Shown: positions 4,604 through 10,202 of the stretch, one piece after another
Numbering within the stretch: the stretch's first letter is position 1
How the letters are laid out: every line of letters starts with the position of its first letter
NCBI GenBank assembly: GCA_902490445.1
Contig: CABUDZ010000076.1
Coordinates: 1-10,202, forward strand
Direction of reading: 5' to 3'
Origin: an uncultured Collinsella sp.
Lineage (GTDB): Bacteria; Actinomycetota; Coriobacteriia; Coriobacteriales; Coriobacteriaceae
DNA length: 10,202 nt
Notes under the pieces: model-generated
What the model was told of the DNA's origin: nothing
What the model saw: only the letters and a program-made list of their open reading frames with translations
Databases searched by the model: none
Program-made: the position numbers and the translations under genes

Positions 4604-7417
4604 GTGGCTGAGAACCTAAGCAACCAGTCTGTACCCGAAGCCGCGGCGCGCGTCGCTGCCGTGGTCAACCGCCTCGTTAACCGAATCGGCTCGAATGCCG
4701 AGTCCAGGGAGCGTCTCGCTGAGATCGAGATCCCCGAGGAGCTGCGCGACAATCTGGCGCTGTTCTTGCGCCTGGAGCGCCGTGTGCTTAGCGAGTATGA
4801 TCCCGAGATCGCGGACCTGTTCGACAAGATTTTGACAGCCGAGATTGTGGCCAACGCCGGAAACCCCGGCACCCGTGCTGCCGACGAGTCCGTCGACGAG
4901 CAGGGCGTGCCCACTGCCGACGAGCCCACCGCCGTGGCGTTTCGCGAGGTCGTTGATCTGATCGACAGTCTGCCGCTCGATAAGCAGCAGGTTATCGTCC
5001 GCGCCTTTACGAGCTTCTTCCATCTGGCAAACCTGTCGGAGGAGAACTACCGTGTGGCGCAGCTGCGCGAGCGCGAGGCCGGCGCATCGACCGATACCGA
5101 GGTCGATCCCGCCAACGAGCTCACCGTCGCCTATCACCAGTTGGTAAACGAGATGGGTGCCGAGGGCGCCAACGAGCTGCTCGGCAAGCTCGAGTTCCAT
5201 CCCGTCTTTACCGCGCATCCCACCGAGGCCCGTCGTAAGGCCGTCGAGGGCAAGATTCGCCGTATCTCCAACCTGCTGGAGGAGCGTCCGCGTCTGGGCG
5301 GCTCCGACCTGGTGGAGAACGAGCGCCATATGCTGCAGGAGATCGACGCCCTGGTGCGTACGAGCCCCATCGCGCTCAAGAAGCCCACGCCGGTCGAGGA
5401 AGCCGATACCATCATCGACATCTTCGATAACACGCTGTTCGACGTCATCCCCGTCATCTATCGTCGCTTTGACGACTGGGTGCTGGGCGACAAGGCCGGT
5501 ACCGTGCCGCCGCTGTGCCCGGCGTTCTTCCATCCCGGCAGCTGGATCGGTTCCGACCGCGACGGTAACCCCAACGTCACCGCCAAGGTGAGCCGTGAGG
5601 TCGCCGCCAAGTACTTCACTCACATGGTGCTCAAGCTCGAGGACAAGTGCCGCCGCATCGGTCGCAACCTCACGCTCGAGGCCACCTACAGCAAGCCGTC
5701 TGCCGAGCTCATCAACCTGTGGAACCATCAGGTCGAGATGAGCACCCAGTACACCGCACGCGCTGAGCTGATCTCCGAGCACGAGCCGCATCGCGCCGTC
5801 ATGCTCGTCATGGCCGACCGACTCAACGCCACCGTGCGTCGCATCACCGACACCATGTACCACAGCGCAGACGAGTTCTTGGATGACCTGCGTGTCGTTC
5901 AGCGCTCCCTGGCCGCCTGCGGTGCCGTCCGTGCTGCCTACGGCCCGGTCCAGACCATCATCTGGCAGGTCGAGTCCTTCGGCTTCCATATGGTCGAGAT
6001 GGAGTTCCGTCAGCACTCCGTGGTGCACGCCCGCGCCCTCAAGGATATCCACGAGAACGGTATCCATGGCGACCTGCAGCCCATGACGCGCGAGGTCATC
6101 GATACCTTCCGCGCTATCGGCTCCATCCAAAAGCGCTACGGCAAGAAGATGGCGCACCGCTACATCATCTCGTTCACCAAGAGTGCCCAGCATGTGGCCG
6201 ACGTCTTCGAGCTTGCTCACCTGTCTTTCGCACACGAGGAGGATGTCCCCGAGCTCGACGTGATCCCGCTGTTTGAGCAGCTCGAGGACCTCGAGGGCTG
6301 CGTCGACGTGCTCGACCAGATGCTTACGCTGCCCGTGGTGCAAAAGCGCCTTGCCCAGACCAACCGCCGCATGGAGGTCATGCTGGGCTATTCCGACTCC
6401 TCCAAGGATGCCGGTCCTACCACGGCCATGCTCGCGCTGCACTCCGCGCAGGAGCGCATTGCCAAGTGGGCCGAGAAGAACGATATCGACCTGGTGCTCA
6501 TGCACGGTCGCGGCGGTGCCGTGGGCCGTGGCGGCGGTCCGGCCAACAAGGCCGTGCTGGCGCAGCCCAAGGGTTCGGTCAACTGCTTCTTTAAGCTCAC
6601 CGAGCAGGGCGAGGTCATCTTTGCCCGTTACGGCAACCGTACGCTGGCTCAGCGCCATGTTGAGTCCGTTGCCGCCGCAACGCTTTTGCAGTCGGCCCCG
6701 AGCGTCGAGAAGACCAACACCGAGACCACGCAGAAGTTCTGGGATATGGCCGAGAAGCTCAACGCCGTAAGCCACGAGCGCTATCTGGACCTGCTGAACA
6801 CCGAGGACTTTACACCGTGGTTCTCGACCGTGACGCCGCTGACCGAGGTCGGTCTGCTGCCGATCGGCTCGCGTCCCGCCAAGCGCGGTTTGGGTGCCAA
6901 GTCGCTCGACGACCTGCGTACCATTCCGTGGATCTTCAGCTGGAGCCAGGCGCGCATCAATCTGGCCGCCTGGTACGGCCTGGGTACCGCCTGCGAGCAG
7001 TTTGGCGATCTGGACCAGCTTAAGGCTGCCTACCAGGAGTGGCCGTTCTTCCGCACCTTTATCGACAACATCGAGATGTCGATCGCCAAGACCGACCAGC
7101 GCATCGCCAAAATGTACCTGCACCTGGGCGATCGCCAGGATTTGTCCGAGAAGGTCTTCACCGAGATGCAGCTCACGCGTAAGTGGGTTCTTGCCATCGT
7201 CGGTGACGAATGGCCGCTGCAGCGCCGCCGTGTGCTCGGCTGCGCCGTCCGTGTGCGTAATCCCTACGTCGACGCCCTGTCCATCGCCCAGGTCCGCGCC
7301 CTTCGCGAGGTGCGTATGAACCAGGACGAGATGGCCGAGGAGAAGAAGGCCGAGTACATGAGCCTGATTCTTTCGACTGTGACCGGCGTCTCGGCAGGAT
7401 TGCAGAACACGGGGTAA
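4604..7417 (+). CDS. ppc: Phosphoenolpyruvate carboxylase
   Basis: A 937-residue cytoplasmic enzyme (941 from the ATG at 4592) that carboxylates phosphoenolpyruvate with bicarbonate to oxaloacetate and phosphate, feeding the reductive TCA branch and amino-acid synthesis. All main family motifs are visible: FTAHPTEARR with catalytic H205; GSWIGSDRDGNPNVT with R319; FGFHMVEMEFRQHS; GYSDSSKDAG with K601; HGRGGAVGRGGGPA with R636; RPAKR from R757; the IPWIFSWSQARINLAAWYG block; and a C-terminal NTG. The E. coli enzyme is about 883 residues with its catalytic His at 138, so this protein carries some 67 more residues before the His motif. Part of that is a low-complexity acidic stretch near residues 85-115. 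In SWIGSDRDG a serine replaces a glycine usual in proteobacterial enzymes. It has its own promoter region; the structured element starting at about 7430 probably ends the transcript. Confidence 0.97.
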   Translation: MAENLSNQSVPEAAARVAAVVNRLVNRIGSNAESRERLAEIEIPEELRDNLALFLRLERRVLSEYDPEIADLFDKILTAEIVANAGNPGTRAADESVDEQGVPTADEPTAVAFREVVDLIDSLPLDKQQVIVRAFTSFFHLANLSEENYRVAQLREREAGASTDTEVDPANELTVAYHQLVNEMGAEGANELLGKLEFHPVFTAHPTEARRKAVEGKIRRISNLLEERPRLGGSDLVENERHMLQEIDALVRTSPIALKKPTPVEEADTIIDIFDNTLFDVIPVIYRRFDDWVLGDKAGTVPPLCPAFFHPGSWIGSDRDGNPNVTAKVSREVAAKYFTHMVLKLEDKCRRIGRNLTLEATYSKPSAELINLWNHQVEMSTQYTARAELISEHEPHRAVMLVMADRLNATVRRITDTMYHSADEFLDDLRVVQRSLAACGAVRAAYGPVQTIIWQVESFGFHMVEMEFRQHSVVHARALKDIHENGIHGDLQPMTREVIDTFRAIGSIQKRYGKKMAHRYIISFTKSAQHVADVFELAHLSFAHEEDVPELDVIPLFEQLEDLEGCVDVLDQMLTLPVVQKRLAQTNRRMEVMLGYSDSSKDAGPTTAMLALHSAQERIAKWAEKNDIDLVLMHGRGGAVGRGGGPANKAVLAQPKGSVNCFFKLTEQGEVIFARYGNRTLAQRHVESVAAATLLQSAPSVEKTNTETTQKFWDMAEKLNAVSHERYLDLLNTEDFTPWFSTVTPLTEVGLLPIGSRPAKRGLGAKSLDDLRTIPWIFSWSQARINLAAWYGLGTACEQFGDLDQLKAAYQEWPFFRTFIDNIEMSIAKTDQRIAKMYLHLGDRQDLSEKVFTEMQLTRKWVLAIVGDEWPLQRRRVLGCAVRVRNPYVDALSIAQVRALREVRMNQDEMAEEKKAEYMSLILSTVTGVSAGLQNTG

Positions 7418-7438
7418 TCGATAGCCCTGTAGTCGTCC

Positions 7439-7565
7439 GGGCCCGCCATCAGCTTACTTTTAGGCACGTCCTCGGACATGCAAGAAGCCCTCGCTGCGCA
7501 CTTTGTGCGGCGAGGGCTTCTTGCGTCCTGCGGAGTGTGCCTAAAAGTAAGCTGATGGCGGGCCC
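7439..7565. repeat. Perfect 29-bp inverted repeat enclosing a terminator module
   Basis: Arms 7439-7467 and 7537-7565 are exact reverse complements over 29 bases, starting and ending with GGGCCC. They enclose the hairpin at 7468-7530, giving a nested 127-base fold. No clear target-site duplication flanks it, and there is no coding capacity inside. It could be a folded mRNA 3' end or a miniature mobile element; the sequence does not decide. Confidence 0.85.
7468..7530. terminator. Terminator module, copy 1 (after ppc)
   Basis: GTCCTCGGACATG leads into a 14-bp stem (CAAGAAGCCCTCGC, 7481-7494, with 7510-7523). It is capped by a 5-bp stem (CGCAC/GTGCG, loop TTT) after a 2-base bulge. GGAC (7474-7477) pairs with GTCC (7525-7528) below an AT bulge. 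GGAC can also pair with GTCC just before it (7468-7471). The T-rich part (CTTCTT) is inside the stem, so termination may be modest or work in both directions. A second copy lies at 10058-10118. Confidence 0.65.
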
Positions 7566-7571
7566 TGCGAT

Positions 7572-7622
7572 GTCCGGTCTTCGGCGGATTACTGGCTGGG
7601 GAAAAGATGGCGCGCTTCGCGC
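7572..7622. repeat. Imperfect direct repeat, copy A
   Basis: About 51 bases, opening with GTCCGGTCTTCGGCGGATTA and closing with a small hairpin, GCGCG-CTT-CGCGC (7610-7622). It matches copy B at 7682-7733 in the same order: GTCC, GGTCTTCGG, GGATTA, a purine-rich stretch with AGAA or AAAAG, then GCGCTTCGCGC. Function unknown. Confidence 0.5.
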
Positions 7623-7681
7623 ACTTTGATGGGGCTTCGTGCTGCGGAATGCATTCAGAGGGAAACCCATCGGGCCCCTTC

Positions 7682-7733
7682 GTCCTCGGTCTTCGGGGAT
7701 TAAAGCTGAGGAGAAGAATTGTGCGCTTCGCGC
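7682..7733. repeat. Imperfect direct repeat, copy B
   Basis: About 52 bases, starting 110 bases after copy A and in the same orientation. It opens with GTCCTCGGTCTTCGGGGATT and closes with TGCGCTTCGCGC. Its first eight bases, GTCCTCGG, also begin the terminator modules at 7468 and 10058, which hints at a shared repeat family. Function unknown. Confidence 0.5.
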
Positions 7734-7792
7734 CTCGCGTCTTATCGATCGGGATTGAGATGCATGTGGCGCTTCTTGACTTACGACTGTAG

Positions 7793-7826
7793 CGGCCGCG
7801 GTCCCGTTTGGGGTCGCGGCCGTTTT
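7793..7826 (+). terminator. Isolated intrinsic terminator upstream of larA
   Basis: CGGCCGCGGTCCC (7793-7805) pairs with GGGGTCGCGGCCG (7810-7822) over 13 bp, with two adjacent G·U pairs and a GTTT loop. It is followed by TTTTGTTG. It is oriented to stop plus-strand transcription. The nearest upstream gene, ppc, ends 375 bases earlier and already has a structured end, so this site either backs that up or ends an unrecognised transcript. Confidence 0.75.
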
Positions 7827-7948
7827 GTTGTGGGTCAAATATGAACGTTGTGTTAATGAGTCGGTGGACGGTGGTGTTTTTCGGTGAGCGGCGTATCCTT
7901 CCAACGGTTTGACTAGTGTGTCAGTTGAAAGGAAGAGGGCGCTCGTCA

Positions 7949-9226
7949 TTGTTTGAATGTGAACTGCCGTTTGACCACAAGACGTTGCATCTGGAACTCG
8001 AGGATAAGAACTTCGCGGGTGTGATGGAAGGTCACCAAAACGAGTTTAAGACTACGAAATCGCAGGAAGAGCTGGTAGAGGAGTCGCTTGCCAACCCTTA
8101 TGGCTCGCCTTCGCTCGAGGAGCTTTGTGCTGGCAAGAAGGATATTGTCATCATTAGCTCCGATCATACGCGTCCCGTTCTCTCGCGTGTGACGATGCCT
8201 ATTCTGCTGCATCACATCCATTCCGCTGCGCCCGAGGCTCGCGTGCGCATTCTGGTTGCTACGGGTATGCACCGTCCGTCGACGCACGAGGAGCTCGTCA
8301 ATAAGTATGGCGAGGACATCGTTGCCAACGAGGAAATCGTTATGCATGTCGCGACCGACGACAGCATGATGAAAAAGATCGGCACCCTGCCTTCTGGTGG
8401 CGAGTGCATCATCAACAAGATCGCTGCCGATTGCGACCTGCTGCTTGCCGAGGGCTTCATTGAGCCGCACTTCTTTGCCGGTTTCTCTGGCAGCCGTAAG
8501 TCCGTCCTGCCCGGCATCGCCAGCTATAAGACCATCATGTACAACCACAACGGTCAGTTTGTGAACGATTCTCATTCGCGTGCCGGCAACCTGTGCCACA
8601 ACCACGTGAGCGAGGACATGTTTGCCGCTGCCGAGATGGCTCACCTTGCCTTTGTGCTCAACGTGGTACTCAACGGCAAGCACGAGGTCATTGGCTCCTT
8701 TGCCGGCGATATCCACAAGGCGCACGAGGCCGGCTGCGAGTTCGTGAAGAGCCTTGCCGGCGTTGAGCCTGTCGAGTGCGATATTGCCATCACCACCAAT
8801 GGTGGCTACCCTCTCGACCAGAACATCTATCAGGCCGTGAAGGGCATGTGCGCTGCCGAGGCCACACTTCCCGAGGGCGGCGTGATCATCGATGTCGCCG
8901 GTTGTGCCGACGGTCACGGTGGCGAGGGCTTCTATCACAACATCGCCGACAACGATCCGGCAGAGTTTGAGCGCGCCTGCATCGACCGTCCTAAGGACGA
9001 GACCCTGCCCGACCAGTGGACGAGCCAGATCTTTGCCCGCATCCTGGCGCATCACCCTGTGATCATGGTCACCGACCTGTGCGATCACCAGATGCTCAAG
9101 GATATGCACATGACGCCGGTCAACACCCTCGAGGAGGCGCTCAAGCTCGCCTTTGAGATGAAGGGTGCCGATGCCAAGGTTGCCGTCATTCCCGATGGCC
9201 TGGGCGTTGTCGTCGCGCAGCACTAG
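7949..9226 (+). CDS. larA: Nickel-dependent lactate racemase
   Basis: A 425-residue enzyme of the LarA family that interconverts D- and L-lactate using a nickel-pincer nucleotide cofactor bound to a lysine. The start is taken as TTG at 7949, with purine-rich GGAAGAGGG at 7931-7939. The frame is open from a GTG at 7916, which has no ribosome site. With the TTG start the key residues fall exactly at the L. plantarum LarA numbers: R75 (SSDHTRPV), H108 (GMHRPST), H174 (PHFFAGF), cofactor lysine K184 (SRKSVLPG), nickel ligand H200 (YNHNGQF), and Q295 and K298 (NIYQAVKGM). Length matches the roughly 424-residue reference, so a true lactate racemase is much more likely than a LarA paralogue with other specificity. 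It depends on LarB, LarC and LarE for its cofactor; none is in the window. The LarD-like channel follows after 49 bases, which supports a lactate role. Confidence 0.93.
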   Translation: MFECELPFDHKTLHLELEDKNFAGVMEGHQNEFKTTKSQEELVEESLANPYGSPSLEELCAGKKDIVIISSDHTRPVLSRVTMPILLHHIHSAAPEARVRILVATGMHRPSTHEELVNKYGEDIVANEEIVMHVATDDSMMKKIGTLPSGGECIINKIAADCDLLLAEGFIEPHFFAGFSGSRKSVLPGIASYKTIMYNHNGQFVNDSHSRAGNLCHNHVSEDMFAAAEMAHLAFVLNVVLNGKHEVIGSFAGDIHKAHEAGCEFVKSLAGVEPVECDIAITTNGGYPLDQNIYQAVKGMCAAEATLPEGGVIIDVAGCADGHGGEGFYHNIADNDPAEFERACIDRPKDETLPDQWTSQIFARILAHHPVIMVTDLCDHQMLKDMHMTPVNTLEEALKLAFEMKGADAKVAVIPDGLGVVVAQH

Positions 9227-9235
9227 CGCGTGGCT

Positions 9236-9250
9236 TAAACGAATCGTTTA
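9236..9250. promoter_or_regulatory. 15-base palindrome between larA and the channel gene
   Basis: TAAACGAATCGTTTA is a perfect palindrome (7-base arms around a central A), placed 9 bases after the larA stop and 26 before the next ATG. It overlaps a -10-like TATAAC (9249-9254) that has no clear -35. It could be an operator controlling the channel gene separately. It is too short and T-poor to be a terminator. Confidence 0.4.
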
Positions 9251-9275
9251 TAACCGACAAGAAAGATAAGGTTTT

Positions 9276-10007
9276 ATGCTTACCAAACTCCTCTGCGAAT
9301 TCGGCGCGACGGCCCTCATGATCGTCTTTGGCGTGGGCGTGCACTGCGATACCGTGCTCAAAGGCACCAAGTATCAGGGCTCCGGCCATATGTTTGCCAT
9401 CACCACCTGGTCTTTTGGCATCTCGGTCTGCCTGTTTGTCTTTGGCGGCGCCGTGTGCATGAACCCCGCTATGGTGCTTGCCCAGTGCATCGTCGGTCTG
9501 GTGCCGTGGGGCAACTGCATCCCCTTCATGCTTGCCGATATGCTCGGCGGCTTTGTGGGTGCCGTGATCGCTTGGTTTATGTATGCCGATGAGTTCAAGG
9601 CTTCCGAGGGTGTCGTCGATCCCATTGCTCAGCGCAACATCTTCTCGACCAACCCCACCACCGAGGGTACGAACTATGCCCGCAACTTCTTCTGCGAGGC
9701 CATCTGCACCTTTGTGTTCATCAGCGCCATCCTTGCTGCCGCTAGCCGCGCCGGCGAGAACGTTCTGATGCTCGCCATCTGCGTCGGCCTGATCGTTTGG
9801 GCCGTTGGCATGGGCATGGGCGGCATCACCGGCTTCGCCATGAACCAGGCTCGTGACCTTGGTCCTCGCATGGCCTATCAGGTGCTGCCGATCAAGAACA
9901 AGGCTGACAACAACTGGAAGTACGGCCTGCTTGTTCCTGGCATCGCGCCGTTTGTCGGTGCTATTGTGGCCGCGCTGTTTGTGCATGGCTTCTTGGGCAT
10001 GTTCTAG
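9276..10007 (+). CDS. larD: Aquaglyceroporin-family channel, LarD-like lactic acid channel
   Basis: A 243-residue membrane channel of the MIP (aquaporin/GlpF) family with about six hydrophobic segments. The first half carries a normal NPA box (CMNPAMVLA, N63). The second half has NQA instead (GFAMNQARDLGPR, N190), keeping the arginine of the selectivity filter (R193). The opening (KLLCEFGATALMIVFGVGVH), VLKGTKYQGSGH, and the tail NKADNNWKYG followed by VPGIAPFVGA resemble LarD of the L. plantarum lar operon, from memory rather than an alignment; LarD passes lactic acid. The ATG is preceded by AAGG at 9268-9271. The position directly after larA, 49 bases away, supports transport of D/L-lactic acid rather than only glycerol. 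A general glycerol facilitator remains the alternative. A terminator module begins about 50 bases after the stop. Confidence 0.88.
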   Translation: MLTKLLCEFGATALMIVFGVGVHCDTVLKGTKYQGSGHMFAITTWSFGISVCLFVFGGAVCMNPAMVLAQCIVGLVPWGNCIPFMLADMLGGFVGAVIAWFMYADEFKASEGVVDPIAQRNIFSTNPTTEGTNYARNFFCEAICTFVFISAILAAASRAGENVLMLAICVGLIVWAVGMGMGGITGFAMNQARDLGPRMAYQVLPIKNKADNNWKYGLLVPGIAPFVGAIVAALFVHGFLGMF

Positions 10008-10057
10008 TCGAAGGCTACATAGTTGTCCGCTGGCCGCATGGGGTAACTTCCCAGTGC

Positions 10058-10118
10058 GTCCTCGGACATGCAAAAAGGCTCGCTGCGCACTTCGTGCGGC
10101 GAGCCTTTTTGCGTCCTG
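10058..10118. terminator. Terminator module, copy 2 (between convergent genes)
   Basis: GTCCTCGGACATG leads into a 14-bp stem (GCAAAAAGGCTCGC, 10070-10083, with 10099-10112). It is capped by CGCAC/GTGCG with loop TTC. GGAC/GTCC pair beneath an AT bulge, and GCGTC/GACGC (10056-10060, 10118-10122) may extend the base. The A5/T5 ends of the stem give T runs on both strands, so it can terminate both the channel gene and the convergent minus-strand gene, which ends 7 bases away. Confidence 0.8.
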
Positions 10119-10124
10119 ACGCTC

Positions 10125-10202
10125 CTATTTGGCAAGGTGTTTTTTAGAATCCATTTTGCGCTCGGCCTCGAAGGCCCGCCTGTCCCAATCGAGCGGAAGT
10201 CC
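10125..10202 (-). CDS. C-terminal end of an unrecognised minus-strand gene
   Basis: Reading the minus strand from the window edge gives 25 codons and a TAG stop at 10125-10127. The product is hydrophilic and basic, including LDWDRRAFEAERK and ending KKHLAK. The stop is followed, on that strand, within 7 bases by the terminator module at 10058-10118, as expected for a true gene end. The composition looks like ordinary protein. The gene continues past the window edge and the family cannot be named from this fragment. One other minus-strand frame is also open here, so the call rests mainly on the position of the terminator. Confidence 0.5.
   Translation of the reverse strand, partial: GLPLDWDRRAFEAERKMDSKKHLAK

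Larger units (their letters stand above)
7418..7948. other. Repeat-rich intergenic region between ppc and larA
   Basis: This 531-base gap has no convincing protein gene. In order it holds a 127-base nested inverted repeat enclosing a terminator module (7439-7565), two imperfect direct repeats (7572-7622 and 7682-7733) and an isolated GC-rich terminator (7793-7826). About 120 bases of leader to larA follow, in which no confident promoter was found. Between the direct repeats are a perfect palindrome GAATGCATTC (7647-7656) and a GATGGG/CCCATC pair (7628-7633 with 7666-7671). Confidence 0.7.

Noticed and set aside
4616..7123. Very long minus-strand open frame (835 codons) opposite ppc
   Set aside because: Same cause: the plus strand encodes a full PEP carboxylase, and the antisense product is low-complexity with no recognisable domain.
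7607..7792. 61-codon plus-strand frame ending exactly at the terminator at 7793
   Set aside because: The stop next to the hairpin is attractive, but the start lies inside direct repeat A, the frame runs through repeat B, the ribosome site is poor, and the product resembles no protein I know.
7910..7923. TGAC-N6-GTCA as an operator for larA
   Set aside because: Arms of only four bases with no further symmetry are expected by chance at this length.
7449..7949. 166-codon minus-strand frame across the ppc-larA gap
   Set aside because: It crosses the 29-bp inverted repeat, both direct repeats and the terminator; there is no ribosome site or recognisable domain.

Overview
The window is GC-rich and gene-dense, with G/C-ending codons preferred. 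It looks like a chromosomal segment of a gut actinobacterium of the class Coriobacteriia, most likely Collinsella or a close relative. That assignment is an inference from base composition, gene content and the style of the intergenic repeats; no marker gene was compared with a database. No rRNA, tRNA, CRISPR array, transposase, integrase or phage gene is visible.

Layout, left to right, all on the plus strand except the last fragment: an M20-family amidohydrolase/peptidase (89-1384) and an oxalate/formate-antiporter-like MFS transporter (1425-2729), 40 bases apart and probably one transcription unit; a 300-base gap holding three long hairpins in a row (2763-2968); histidyl-tRNA synthetase hisS (3033-4346) with its own -10 box and a terminator (4404-4445); phosphoenolpyruvate carboxylase ppc (4604-7417) behind a promoter region with two operator-like palindromes; a 530-base gap with nested inverted repeats, an imperfect direct repeat and an isolated terminator; a nickel-dependent lactate racemase larA (7949-9226) and a LarD-type aquaglyceroporin (9276-10007); a terminator module (10058-10118); and the C-terminal 25 codons of a convergent minus-strand gene (10125-10202).

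Functionally, hisS and ppc are housekeeping genes (translation; anaplerotic oxaloacetate synthesis). The first pair suggests uptake or exchange of an organic anion or N-acyl compound coupled to its hydrolysis; the substrate is unknown. The last pair is a lactate module: LarD moves lactic acid (or small polyols) across the membrane and LarA interconverts D- and L-lactate. LarA is the best supported call: with the TTG start at 7949, the residues expected at Lactiplantibacillus plantarum positions 75, 108, 174, 184, 200, 295 and 298 all fall at exactly those positions. The cofactor genes larB, larC and larE are not in the window.

The least ordinary material is intergenic: the triple hairpin before hisS; a perfect 29-bp inverted repeat enclosing a terminator after ppc; and a second copy of that terminator module after larD. 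The two module copies differ by matched changes on both stem arms and sit at the same distance from the stop codons of two unrelated genes.
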